Positions 15,472 through 22,380 of a stretch of 31,737 nucleotides of DNA are shown here, one piece after another (the first letter of the stretch is position 1; each line of letters starts with the position of its first letter). The notes under the pieces are model-generated. The model was not told the origin of the DNA. It ran no database searches and was given only the letters and a program-made list of their open reading frames with translations. The stretch comes from Candidatus Zambryskibacteria bacterium RIFCSPLOWO2_01_FULL_47_14 (GTDB lineage: Bacteria; Patescibacteria; Paceibacteria; UBA9973; Zambryskibacteraceae). A program made the position numbers and the translations under genes. The stretch lies in the NCBI GenBank assembly GCA_001824005.1, contig MHWG01000004.1, positions 20,225 to 51,961 of the forward strand, in the 5' to 3' direction.

Positions 15472-16503
15472 CTACCAGTCGAGATCCGGATCACAAAGAT
15501 CGACCGGGCCGATTTCCTGTAAGTAAGGCACAACCTCACTTACAGCCGTGCGGTTGAAGAGGCGCATGTCCTTCATTGACTCCGACGCGAGCATTATCGC
15601 GTCACTGTCATTCATGAGTGCCAGGAGAAGGAACGGATCTCCCAGATTGAGGAGCCGCAGGAATTCAAGAATCGACTCCATGGTCACCGTAACGTTTTGC
15701 TGGGTGACGTGCGGGTAGATCTCAAGCATCAGATCCCGGATTCGAGAGAACTTTCGTCCCAGTTCCGATTGTTCGAAGCATACTTTGCCGAGTTCGGCCG
15801 ACTCGATGACCATGCCGGCGATTGCCGTGGTTGTTCTCTCGCGCTGGTCTCCGCCAAACTCGTTGACCAGAGTTACGAGTTCAGCAGGAAGCGGATACCT
15901 CATCCTTCCGCCGATGTCGTTGATGTCGGCGAAGAGGTATCCCGCCTTGTCCATGTAGCGGAGAATCCAGGCCTCTGCGGGCATGCCGTCCTTTGCAGTG
16001 TTGCCGCTGTGACGGTACATGCACTCGAGAGTTTCGTGACAGAGATTGAGCCCCCGTCCGCGCCGTTCGATTTTCTGCGCGACGATAACTCCCATCGCTT
16101 CGTGGCAGAATTCCGGCTGGCCCATCGCCTTGGCCATCCAAGATTCGCCTTGGTGGCCGAAAGGCACGTGCCCGATGTCGTGTCCCCAGGCAGCGGCACG
16201 GACCAGGTCGGTATTGAGGCCGAGCATCTCGGAAGCCACGACAGAAATCGCGACCACCTCGCCCACGTGTGAATCACGCGTGCGTACGAGCGAATTTTCC
16301 GGCCGGGTAAAGACTTGTGTCTTTCTCGCCATTGTTCGCCGTGTCTTGCTTGAAAGAATCTTGGCTTCATCGCTTACGAATGGATTCTCAAGCGGAAGCG
16401 GGTCCTCGTCCTCGGCGTAGCGTCTTCGACCCATCTTAGTACGAAGATGAGAAAGGCATCCCCGCAGGGAATCAGCCTTATCCCAAATGGCTTTAATGTT
16501 CAC
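15472..16503 (-). CDS. dGTPase-like HD-domain phosphohydrolase
   Basis: 343 aa. Start GTG 16503, preceded by GGGAGGG at suitable spacing. The dGTP triphosphohydrolase signature is visible: ILSSKTRRTMARKTQVF, DSHVGEVVAIS (H79) and AAAWGHDIGHVPFGHQGE (H108, D109), with a later Asp-rich segment YMDKAGYLFADINDIGG. HD proteins of this family hydrolyse dNTPs to nucleosides and triphosphate, controlling the dNTP pool or limiting phage. The exact substrate is not readable. The gene stands alone, appears more GC-rich than its neighbours, and is convergent with enolase and divergent from the hydrolase at 16556. Confidence 0.87.
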   Translation of the reverse strand: MNIKAIWDKADSLRGCLSHLRTKMGRRRYAEDEDPLPLENPFVSDEAKILSSKTRRTMARKTQVFTRPENSLVRTRDSHVGEVVAISVVASEMLGLNTDLVRAAAWGHDIGHVPFGHQGESWMAKAMGQPEFCHEAMGVIVAQKIERRGRGLNLCHETLECMYRHSGNTAKDGMPAEAWILRYMDKAGYLFADINDIGGRMRYPLPAELVTLVNEFGGDQRERTTTAIAGMVIESAELGKVCFEQSELGRKFSRIRDLMLEIYPHVTQQNVTVTMESILEFLRLLNLGDPFLLLALMNDSDAIMLASESMKDMRLFNRTAVSEVVPYLQEIGPVDLCDPDLDW

Positions 16504-16542
16504 TTGACCCTCCCAATCAGATCAGTTCTGCCACCAGTCTGC

Positions 16543-16548
16543 TACAAT
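16543..16548 (+). promoter_or_regulatory. -10 box of the alpha/beta hydrolase gene
   Basis: TACAAT ends 7 nt before ATG 16556. No clear -35. It lies in the 52-nt divergent gap shared with the HD gene. Confidence 0.45.
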
Positions 16549-16555
16549 AATTGAC

Positions 16556-17152
16556 ATGAAGCAAATCCTCATTATCGGCGGGGGAGATACATTCGCGACG
16601 CAGGAGGAATATCTCAATTTTCTCCAGAATTATAAAATTGACATCGAAAGATGGAAAAGCGGCGTAGATGACTGGAAGCCGTGGTTGAGGGGGAAGCTGG
16701 CCGGAGAATACGAGGTTATCATTCCCGTAATGCCGAATAAGTTCAACGCCCGGTTTGAAGAATGGAAAATCTGGTTTGAGAAATTCATCCCTTTCTTAAA
16801 AGATGGTGTGGTTTTTATAGGGCATTCTTTAGGTGCGTCATTTATCGCGAAGTATCTATCTGAAAATAAGTTTCCGAAGAAAGTCCGGGCTGTAATGCTC
16901 GTCGCTGGAGTGTATGACAAAGACAGCGAGGGATATTCTCTCTTGAGCTTTGCTCTGCCCGAGAAGCTCGATCTCCAAAATGAAAACACTATGATATATC
17001 ATAGTAAAGATGACTCGGTTGTGCCGTTTTCCGCGCTGGAGAATTTCTCTAGAGCATTACCACAGGCCAAGACAAGAGTTTTTGAAGACCGCGGGCATCT
17101 CAACATGCCCGAATTCCCGGAACTTCTGGAGGATATCAAAAGCCTCTCCTAA
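16556..17152 (+). CDS. Alpha/beta hydrolase (RBBP9/YdeN-like)
   Basis: 198 aa, compact. The oxyanion region is ILIIGGGDTF, the nucleophile elbow is VVFIGHSLGASFIAKYLSE (Ser in GHSLG), the acid is in HSKDDSVVPF and the His in DRGHLNMPEF. This order and length match the small serine-hydrolase family that includes RBBP9 and B. subtilis YdeN. The substrate is unknown, and no signal peptide points to a cytoplasmic enzyme. The mRNA is probably leaderless. The stop codon is immediately followed by repeat B1. Confidence 0.82.
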   Translation: MKQILIIGGGDTFATQEEYLNFLQNYKIDIERWKSGVDDWKPWLRGKLAGEYEVIIPVMPNKFNARFEEWKIWFEKFIPFLKDGVVFIGHSLGASFIAKYLSENKFPKKVRAVMLVAGVYDKDSEGYSLLSFALPEKLDLQNENTMIYHSKDDSVVPFSALENFSRALPQAKTRVFEDRGHLNMPEFPELLEDIKSLS

Positions 17153-17153
17153 C

Positions 17154-17190
17154 AACATCCTTAAATACTTGAGAATGTAAGGATATTGTT
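17154..17190. repeat. Repeat B, copy 1 (operator-like)
   Basis: AACATCCTTA and TAAGGATATTGTT form an imperfect inverted repeat around AATACTTGAGAATG. The centre contains the -35 box of the next gene, so a protein bound here would block transcription. Confidence 0.85.
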
Positions 17191-17196
17191 TATAAT
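17169..17196 (+). promoter_or_regulatory. Sigma70-type promoter of the cassette B regulator
   Basis: TTGAGA (17169-17174), 16-nt spacer, TATAAT (17191-17196). Transcription should begin near 17203, about 24 nt before TTG 17227. Confidence 0.65.
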
Positions 17197-17226
17197 GAAA
17201 TCATAACGACGGCAAAACTTAAATCA

Positions 17227-17496
17227 TTGAAGCAGATGGAGAGGCATCTCAAGGGGATCTCTAATCATTACCGAATTGGCATTTTGCTTTATCTCGATGA
17301 TTACGACAAAGCGGCGCTTGATGATATTGTCAGGGCCACGGGTGCCAATGAGAAAACCATAGGAGAGCATACCCGCCGCTTGTATGTATCGGGATTAATC
17401 AATAAAAAATATCGCGGCAAATTTGTGGAGCATACTCTGTCTCCATACGGTAAGCTGTTTGTCGAGTTTCTTAAATTATTTCAACGCATCAAATAA
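17227..17496 (+). CDS. Winged helix-turn-helix (ArsR-like) regulator, cassette B
   Basis: 89 aa from TTG 17227; ATG 17236 is the alternative. It reads KGISNHYRIGILLYLDDYDK, then LDDIVRATGANEKTIGEHTR as the recognition helix, then LYVSGLINKKYRGKFVEHTL for the wing. It is clearly paralogous to the 11341 protein (shared G-[FI]-SNH-RI, EH-RRL and the LT/LS-x-G ending). It is bounded by repeats B1 and B2, and B2 starts inside the stop codon region. Autorepression through B1, which overlaps the promoter, and control of the downstream split-barrel gene through B2 are inferred. Confidence 0.78.
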   Translation: MKQMERHLKGISNHYRIGILLYLDDYDKAALDDIVRATGANEKTIGEHTRRLYVSGLINKKYRGKFVEHTLSPYGKLFVEFLKLFQRIK

Positions 17497-17529
17497 CATC
17501 CTTACATACTTGAGAATCTAAGGATGTTA
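17494..17529. repeat. Repeat B, copy 2
   Basis: Perfect 11-bp arms TAACATCCTTA (17494-17504) and TAAGGATGTTA (17519-17529) around CATACTTGAGAATC. The first three bases are the regulator's TAA stop. Unlike copy 1, no TATAAT follows the TTGAGA. Confidence 0.9.
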
Positions 17530-17561
17530 TTGAGAAGAAATTGAGGTAAAATAAAAAACAA

Positions 17562-18005
17562 ATGGATATAAAACCGAAAATTCGGGAAGTGCTGGAGAAG
17601 GGGCATCTTATGAGTCTGGGTACAATAGACGATGGCGGAGTGTGGGTGTCGGATGTGATTTATGTCTATGACGACGACTTCAATATCTACTGGATGTCGG
17701 ACCCGGATGTGAGGCATTCGAAAGCAATTTTGAAAAATTCGCAAGCTGCTGGAAGCATTACCATAAGCAACAAGAGCAAAGAATCAAATTTAGGCATTCA
17801 ATTCGCGGGTAAGGTTGAACAGTTGGAGGGAGTACAATTCAATTTGTCAACAAAGCATTTCTCGAAAAGAGGTCATCCGATGCCAAGCATGTCTGAAGTG
17901 GTAAATTTTCTCAGTGAAGATCGCTGGTACAAACTTACTCCGGCGAGAATAGATCTTATCGATGAAGAGCATTTCGGATTCGATAAAAAGAGCATAGATT
18001 TATGA
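17562..18005 (+). CDS. Pyridoxamine 5'-phosphate oxidase-like split-barrel protein
   Basis: 147 aa. The pattern VLEKGHLMSLGTIDDGGVWV, SDVIYVYDDDFNIYWMSDPD, RHSKAILKNSQAAGSITISN and later FAGKVEQLEG matches the FMN-binding split barrel of the PNPOx-like superfamily. Such small members bind FMN, F420 or haem and often act in redox or stress responses; true pyridoxamine oxidase activity is unlikely at this size. TAAAAT (17547-17552) is a candidate -10, 9 nt before the start. Repeat B2 lies just upstream, so the wHTH protein next door may regulate it. Confidence 0.8.
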   Translation: MDIKPKIREVLEKGHLMSLGTIDDGGVWVSDVIYVYDDDFNIYWMSDPDVRHSKAILKNSQAAGSITISNKSKESNLGIQFAGKVEQLEGVQFNLSTKHFSKRGHPMPSMSEVVNFLSEDRWYKLTPARIDLIDEEHFGFDKKSIDL

Positions 18006-18128
18006 GAAAAAACAAAACAGATGATTACACCACGTCGCGGCAGTAAGTACAGCCGAGTTTCTCCGTTTAAATAGCTTGCAATTGCATGTAAGGTTCCATT
18101 ATTAGCTTACAAGCTAACACGCTAATCT
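18006..18128. other. Intergenic gap with a small hairpin before the KGG gene
   Basis: A 7-bp inverted repeat TTAGCTT/AAGCTAA (18102-18117) lies 11 nt before ATG 18129. No small gene or tRNA is evident in the rest of the gap. Confidence 0.4.
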
Positions 18129-18320
18129 ATGGCACAAGAAGACAACAAGGGCGGAAGGGGATTCGCCGGTATGGACCCGGAGAAGCAGAGGGAAATTGCT
18201 TCCAAGGGCGGCAAAGCCGCTCACGAGAGCGGCAATGCCAACGAATTTACTCCCGAGGAGGCTCGTGAAGCCGGCCGCAAGGGCGGCATGGCCTCCGGTG
18301 GGAACCGCGGCGAGAGGTAG
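18129..18320 (+). CDS. KGG-repeat general stress protein (YciG/Con-10 like)
   Basis: 63 aa, hydrophilic, rich in Gly, Glu and Lys. It contains GFAGMDPEKQREIASKGGKA and FTPEEAREAGRKGGMASGG, the paired KGG motifs of the stress-induced family found in YciG, GsiB and fungal Con-10. Such proteins resemble plant LEA/hydrophilins and protect cells during desiccation or stationary phase. One and a half to two repeat units are present. A hairpin precedes the start. It is followed by the promoter of the ClpP-like gene, so it is probably a single-gene unit. Confidence 0.88.
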   Translation: MAQEDNKGGRGFAGMDPEKQREIASKGGKAAHESGNANEFTPEEAREAGRKGGMASGGNRGER

Positions 18321-18329
18321 CTGTCGCGC

Positions 18330-18357
18330 TTGCGCGAAAAAAAGTTACCCCTATAAT
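18330..18357 (+). promoter_or_regulatory. Promoter of the ClpP-like gene
   Basis: TTGCGC (18330-18335), 16-nt spacer, TATAAT (18352-18357), which ends 6 nt before GTG 18364. A leaderless GTG-start mRNA is predicted. Confidence 0.55.
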
Positions 18358-18363
18358 TTAGCG

Positions 18364-18942
18364 GTGAAAAAAATTTCTACCGCGACAATTGAACAAAAAA
18401 ATCTTTTCGAAGATTTTTTTGTTGTGAATTCTGAACGCACCGTCGAATGGCTCGGCGGAGTGAATTTCGACAACCTTCAAACCGTTTTAAACAAAATAAA
18501 AAAACTAGTCGAGGAAGATCCTGCCGAAGAAATTTATCTCGTCGTCAATTCCTACGGCGGGCCGACAGGTGTTGGTATGAGTTTCTACGATGCGGTAGAG
18601 AGTTGGCTCCGCCCGAATCTTACGACCGTTGGTTCCGGCGATGTGGACTCTTCTGGCATCATCGTTTTTCTCGCCGGAGAGAAGAGGTATCTTACGAAGA
18701 ATACGACTCTCCTCTTCCACCTCGCTGGGCGCACCTTCAGCACGGAGAAGAGGTTCTCCACCGCCGACCTGGAAAATATTCTCAAAGAAGACAAGCTCAA
18801 GGACTATCAATACGCCTGCGTTGTTTCGGACAGAACCAACGGGCGTTACTCTCCGGAAGAAGTGCTGAATTTGATGAAAAATAATACCGTTCTTACTGCC
18901 CTTGAAGCCGTCCAGATGGGCCTTGCTCATAAAGTATTGTAG
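18364..18942 (+). CDS. ClpP-like serine protease (S14 family)
   Basis: 192 aa from GTG 18364, chosen because the -10 box ends 6 nt upstream. The ClpP fold is visible in EIYLVVNSYGGPTGVGMSFY, VGSGDVDSSGIIVFLAGEKR and TLLFHLAGRTF. By alignment to ClpP, Ser96 (VDSSG for AASMG) is the nucleophile and His119 the general base; DRTNGRYSPEEVL may supply the Asp. The typical ASMGA and MIHQP blocks are altered, so this is a divergent member, not canonical ClpP. No chaperone gene is nearby. Whether it joins a Clp ATPase or works alone cannot be told from sequence. Confidence 0.8.
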   Translation: MKKISTATIEQKNLFEDFFVVNSERTVEWLGGVNFDNLQTVLNKIKKLVEEDPAEEIYLVVNSYGGPTGVGMSFYDAVESWLRPNLTTVGSGDVDSSGIIVFLAGEKRYLTKNTTLLFHLAGRTFSTEKRFSTADLENILKEDKLKDYQYACVVSDRTNGRYSPEEVLNLMKNNTVLTALEAVQMGLAHKVL

Positions 18943-18988
18943 TAGTATCTTGTAGGCTAGAAAGTACACCCTAACCAAGGAGTCCGCC

Positions 18989-19945
18989 ATGACGATGGTG
19001 ACAAGAGAAAGGCCCATCGTCCTCTTGGTGGATGACGATAAGGCTTTTCGGGAAGCTGTCTCGGAGATTTTCAGTACGCTCAAGTATAAGGTTGACGTTG
19101 CTTCAACCTTCGACGGAGCGATCAGGACGATCCACAACCATCCTTTGGCGCCGATGGTGGCGTTTATCGACATCCACTTGAAGGGTGTCAATAGTGGCCT
19201 GGATCTTCTGGACTATATCCGGCATACAGCCAAGCATCGAGTGATGGCTTATGCTTGTACTGGAGACGATAGCATCACAGTGCATCGAGAGGCCCTGCGA
19301 GCAGGGGCTATCCGCCTTTTCGTCAAGAGTAAGGACCCGCTGGAACTTCTGCCGATATATGTTGAATGTTCGCAAGCTTTCGAGGTGGCTAATGAAGCGG
19401 GGAAGGACCTTCTCACCGGACTGGACAATTATCAAGGGTTCCGAAGGTCAGTCCTCGGACTCTTGAAACTGGCCAAGAAGAGGGGCAGGCCGGAAGTTTT
19501 CTCGCTTTTGTCGATTGATGTCGATCGCTTCAAGATCATCAACGACACTCAAGGACATCTTCTTGGAGACAGAGTGCTTCAAGAGATTGCCCGCACTTTG
19601 AGGCAGCATGTCCGTCCGGCTGACCACCTTTGCAGGAAGTCTGGAGACGAATTTCTGATTCTGCTTCCAGACTTCAATCAGGAAGCTGCGATCGAGTTCG
19701 GTAACCGACTCCAAGCCGAAGTTGGGAAGGTTCACGTGACCAAGGACGAATGGTTGAGGGTTCTCTTCAGCATTTCCTTTGGCGTCTCCGAGATTCGCCA
19801 CACAGAGATCGAAGAGACGGAGGAAGATGTATTGCCGGAAGAGAGCCTCGATCAGCTCCTCGAGCTCGCGGACACGAGCAGCGAGGGTCTCATCGCTCGA
19901 CGGGCTCGGGTACGCGGCGTCTCGGCGCCGGAAAGGACGGAGTAA
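18989..19945 (+). CDS. Response regulator with GGDEF domain (diguanylate cyclase)
   Basis: 318 aa. A strong Shine-Dalgarno (AAGGAG) precedes ATG 18989. The receiver domain (about 8-125) has the acidic pocket DDD15-17, phospho-acceptor D61 in FIDIHL and Lys in LFVKS. The GGDEF domain (about 140-300) has LLTGLDNYQGF, SIDVDRFKIINDTQGHLLGD and the signature SGDEF (218-222), with Ser for the first Gly. The product-inhibition site RPAD (209-212) lies five residues before the signature, as in regulated cyclases. It should make c-di-GMP when phosphorylated. No sensor kinase, EAL or PilZ gene is in the window. Monocistronic, with a terminator overlapping its stop. Confidence 0.88.
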   Translation: MTMVTRERPIVLLVDDDKAFREAVSEIFSTLKYKVDVASTFDGAIRTIHNHPLAPMVAFIDIHLKGVNSGLDLLDYIRHTAKHRVMAYACTGDDSITVHREALRAGAIRLFVKSKDPLELLPIYVECSQAFEVANEAGKDLLTGLDNYQGFRRSVLGLLKLAKKRGRPEVFSLLSIDVDRFKIINDTQGHLLGDRVLQEIARTLRQHVRPADHLCRKSGDEFLILLPDFNQEAAIEFGNRLQAEVGKVHVTKDEWLRVLFSISFGVSEIRHTEIEETEEDVLPEESLDQLLELADTSSEGLIARRARVRGVSAPERTE

Positions 19946-19957
19946 TACTCCGTCCTT
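19933..19957 (+). terminator. Terminator-like palindrome overlapping the GGDEF stop
   Basis: 12-bp arms AAGGACGGAGTA and TACTCCGTCCTT around a single A. The stop codon lies inside. Only a weak T-rich stretch (CATTTCGTT) follows. Confidence 0.65.
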
Positions 19958-19965
19958 CATTTCGT

Positions 19966-19971
19966 TATACT
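19966..19971 (+). promoter_or_regulatory. -10 box of the Gmad2 protein gene
   Basis: TATACT ends 6 nt before ATG 19978, predicting a leaderless mRNA. Confidence 0.45.
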
Positions 19972-19977
19972 ATTTAA

Positions 19978-20667
19978 ATGAAGACATTCATCATAGGCTT
20001 GATCATACTTTTGGCCCTTACAGGACTGGGAATTTTCGTAGCGGGGAAATATAATTCACCGACTGCCACCACTACGCCGGACAATATCAAGGCGAGTCTG
20101 ATTAGGGTGGCAAGTCCTTTGCCGGGAGCAATCGTTTCAAGCCCGCTTATCGTTACGGGAGAGGCGAGAGGCAATTGGTTCTTTGAGGCGACATTTCCAA
20201 TCCGTATAGAAGATGAGAACGGCATCGTGCTCGGCAATCACTATGCCGAAGCTCAAGGAGATTGGATGACAACCAATTTCGTGCCTTTTGTGGGATTTCT
20301 TACATTTTCAACCTCCACCACAGCCACCGGCAATCTCGTTCTAGAGAAAGATAATCCTTCCGGTCTTCCCGAGAACGCCGCCGAAGTGCGCGTGCCTGTG
20401 CGCTTTGCGGTGGTTGGGACATCTAAAACTCCCATTCAAGATGCCGTGAGGGCGAAACTAATAGAACTCGGTTTGACAAAAGTGACATTGATAGCGGCTT
20501 CACTCAATAATGGCGTGCTTACTCTTACATTCTCCGATCCGCAATTTCAGACAAGCGGTGGAGCCGCCCGCGTGACCATGTTTCGCGAAGCGATAGAGGC
20601 AACCGCGAAGAAATTCGAGGGAGTAAAAGAAGTACGACTCAAGCCCGACGAAGTCTTCCAACCATGA
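19978..20667 (+). CDS. Membrane-anchored Gmad2 Ig-like / GerMN-like protein
   Basis: 229 aa. An N-terminal membrane helix (about 5-23) anchors an extracytoplasmic part. Residues about 40-145 match the Gmad2 Ig-like domain: VASPLPGAIVSSPLIVTGEA, GNWFFEATFPIRIEDENG, GDWMTTNFVPF and LEKDNPSGLPENAAE. Residues 150-229 (LTKVTLIAASLNNGVLTLTF) resemble a GerMN-type domain, completing the pairing seen in spore-germination proteins and many Patescibacteria envelope proteins. Binding of cell-wall sugars or envelope partners is inferred. The gene overlaps the next small exported-protein gene by 4 nt (ATGA). Confidence 0.83.
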   Translation: MKTFIIGLIILLALTGLGIFVAGKYNSPTATTTPDNIKASLIRVASPLPGAIVSSPLIVTGEARGNWFFEATFPIRIEDENGIVLGNHYAEAQGDWMTTNFVPFVGFLTFSTSTTATGNLVLEKDNPSGLPENAAEVRVPVRFAVVGTSKTPIQDAVRAKLIELGLTKVTLIAASLNNGVLTLTFSDPQFQTSGGAARVTMFREAIEATAKKFEGVKEVRLKPDEVFQP

Positions 20668-20891
20668 TTACTGAGCTCAAATCAATAATAATTGGAACTG
20701 CCGCGGTCATTCTTTTCGGCGTTTTTTCTTCATTAATTTTGTCACAAACATTCGCAAATTCGGATTTCGAACTTCAAGCTTTGGAATTTTCCGGCAGTTG
20801 GTCCTGCACAGCCGATTTTCAAATTTGCCCAGACGGCAGCGAGGTTTACCGCACTCCTCCGTATTGTCACTTCGCCTCGTGCCCGCGGTGA
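20664..20891 (+). CDS. Small exported Cys-rich protein
   Basis: 75 aa. A membrane or signal helix (about 7-30) is followed by a short external tail with a four-Cys motif: CTADFQICPDGSEVYRTPPY and CHFASC. The CPDGS-x-V-x-R-TPPxC-x-FAxC pattern recurs on surface proteins of this group and probably forms two disulfides; its role is unknown. ATGA overlap with the preceding gene indicates translational coupling. Confidence 0.7.
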   Translation: MITELKSIIIGTAAVILFGVFSSLILSQTFANSDFELQALEFSGSWSCTADFQICPDGSEVYRTPPYCHFASCPR

Positions 20892-20956
20892 GCATATCGA
20901 ACCGTAAGAATCAGTAAGATTATTCGTCTCAAGATAATTGAGGCTCATAATCTCAT

Positions 20957-21409
20957 GTGTGCAAAGAAATTATCATGCCGCTCGCACTCATCCCCCTGAC
21001 TTTGGCCGCAATCATAAATCTCAACGCTTTGAGCGTTAATCCTGGTGAGGCTCAAATGGGAGTGATCATCGAATCAGAGCCCACGCTAGAGGTAGTAGAA
21101 GTAGAACACAAGCAGAGGGGAATGCTTCTGGCCCTTCTCCCTATAACTTTTACCGTCAAGGCAAGAGCGGATGCGCGTGGCAGAGTGGAGATGGAATACC
21201 CGTGGTATTCCAAATTTACCGTGGACAGGCGAGGAGAAGTAGAGACCATGGCTAAGATCGCGGTCAACAACGCGATCAAAGAAGGACTCATCGGCTCCGT
21301 CACAGCGGCTGGAGAGTCAAAAAATCCTTACTTCAGCGCCACCGAAGCCGAAACTGTGGAAAAGGTGTTGATAAGTGTGTTAGAAAAGGCCCTGGACGAG
21401 TTTGATTAA
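20957..21409 (+). CDS. Hypothetical exported protein
   Basis: 150 aa from GTG 20957 (CATAAT ends 5 nt upstream), or 144 aa from ATG 20975. A hydrophobic signal-like N-terminus (MPLALIPLTLAAIINL) is followed by a soluble part with a short amphipathic stretch (LLALLPITFTVKARADARGR) and a helical C-terminus. I recognise no family. The promoter of the next unit overlaps its 3' end. Confidence 0.6.
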   Translation: MCKEIIMPLALIPLTLAAIINLNALSVNPGEAQMGVIIESEPTLEVVEVEHKQRGMLLALLPITFTVKARADARGRVEMEYPWYSKFTVDRRGEVETMAKIAVNNAIKEGLIGSVTAAGESKNPYFSATEAETVEKVLISVLEKALDEFD

Positions 21410-21431
21410 TCCCGGCCAATGTGTATATAAT
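21402..21431 (+). promoter_or_regulatory. Sigma70-type promoter of the ECF sigma leader
   Basis: TTGATT (21402-21407), 18-nt spacer, TATAAT (21426-21431). Transcription near 21438 gives a leader of about 213 nt before ATG 21651. Confidence 0.6.
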
Positions 21432-21437
21432 TAGTTA

Positions 21438-21650
21438 GTTCCCGACCTCTACCCCTACCTCTGACTGACGTGATGACCGCACTCGGATAGGCCAGATTAC
21501 TCCTAAGACAGGTAATAGCAGGTGAAGAGTTTCTCACCTTATTAGAAGTAAGTCCTTTCGGACGTCTTCAGGTTCGCTCGGGCTTTGTGAGCAAGCTCAC
21601 ATTCCCTTGCTGCCTGAAGTAATATCTGGCGTGTTCACACGTCTTAACAG
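21438..21650 (+). ncRNA. Structured 5' leader of an ECF sigma gene (candidate cis-regulatory RNA)
   Basis: The leader holds nested complementary segments. P1, GCCAGATTAC (21491-21500) with GTAATATCTGGC (21619-21630), closes the domain with a 2-nt bulge. Inside are AGGTGA/TCACCT (21520-21525/21534-21539), GTCC/GGAC (21552-21555/21560-21563) and CTTCAGG/CCTGAAG (21566-21572/21613-21619) enclosing TGTGAG-CAAG-CTCACA (21586-21601). After P1, GGCGTG/CACGTC (21628-21633/21638-21643) lies just before the start codon. The total looks like a multi-branched junction. I do not recognise RNase P, tmRNA, SRP, 6S or a known riboswitch. No open frame of note. Confidence 0.5.
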
Positions 21651-22214
21651 ATGGAAAAAATAATAAATAGTGTTGTTGTCAACCGTGTCGCGGACGTTTT
21701 CGGGGAAGTTTATGAGAGGGAAGCCGATGCCATTTTCCGCTTTTGTCTCTTGCGGACATCAGATAGGGAAGTGGCGCTTGATTTCACCCAGGACACTTTT
21801 TTGCGGTTCTGGAATTCTCTGATGCTCGAGAAGGATATCAAGAATCACCGGACATTCCTCTTCACCATCGCAAGAAACATTATCATCGACTGGTATCGCA
21901 AGAAGAAAGCATTCTCCCTTGAAACCATGATGGAGAACGCCGCGGAAGGCCGGTCAAGTTTCGCACTTGCGGCGCTCGACAATGTCGAAACAAACGCGGA
22001 AGCGGAGTTTCTGATCAGGAAGATCGGCGAACTTCCGGAACCGTATGGGAATGCCGTCTATCTGCGCTGCGTCGAGGAGCTGAAGCCGCGCGAGATTTCG
22101 GAAATTCTCGGGGAATCAGCCAATGTCATCTCGGTTCGCATCAGCCGCGGACTAGAACAGCTGCGAAACATGCTTCATATGGAAAATGCAAAGACAAAAC
22201 ATGCTAATACATGA
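21651..22214 (+). CDS. ECF-type RNA polymerase sigma factor
   Basis: 187 aa. Region 2 contains EREADAIFRFCLLRTSDREV and TQDTFLRFWNSL; its -10 recognition part has TFLFTIARNIIIDWYRKKK. Region 4 has LPEPYGNAVYLRCVEELKPR, EISEILGESANVISVRISRG and LEQLRNML. Region 3 is absent, as in ECF factors. It directs RNA polymerase to a special promoter set. No clear anti-sigma gene follows, unlike the second ECF gene at 30352, but a long structured leader precedes it, so control may act at the RNA level (inference). Confidence 0.9.
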   Translation: MEKIINSVVVNRVADVFGEVYEREADAIFRFCLLRTSDREVALDFTQDTFLRFWNSLMLEKDIKNHRTFLFTIARNIIIDWYRKKKAFSLETMMENAAEGRSSFALAALDNVETNAEAEFLIRKIGELPEPYGNAVYLRCVEELKPREISEILGESANVISVRISRGLEQLRNMLHMENAKTKHANT

Positions 22215-22380
22215 GTGCATAGACGGCAGATGTCCTCCCGACATCGATTTGGTAAAGGAAATCGGCCTTACTCCTCTCGAGAAAAGGGCGATTTTCTTTT
22301 GCCTGCAGAATCAAATAAACAAATCTAAACTACTTGTAGAAGAGAGACTCGACGGAGTCCCACCAACCGTTGTCATCTAG
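22201..22380 (+). CDS. Possible small protein overlapping the sigma gene (doubtful)
   Basis: 59 aa from ATG 22201, overlapping the sigma gene end by 14 nt, the usual place for an anti-sigma factor. The product (HECIDGRCPPDIDLVKEIG and onward) has no membrane helix or recognisable domain, and its 3' 51 nt run antisense to the end of the next minus-strand gene. It may be noncoding. Confidence 0.25.
   Translation: MLIHECIDGRCPPDIDLVKEIGLTPLEKRAIFFCLQNQINKSKLLVEERLDGVPPTVVI

Noticed and set aside
15697..16272. 191-codon plus-strand frame opposite the HD-domain gene
   Set aside because: Antisense to the dGTPase-like active site; no independent start signal.
18321..18343. Terminator after the KGG gene (TCGCGC-TT-GCGCGA)
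   Set aside because: The stem is followed by A residues, not T, on the plus strand and has almost no loop; it overlaps the next promoter.
21438..21650. RNase P, tmRNA, SRP or 6S RNA
   Set aside because: None of their conserved sequence blocks could be found, so it is left as an unclassified leader.
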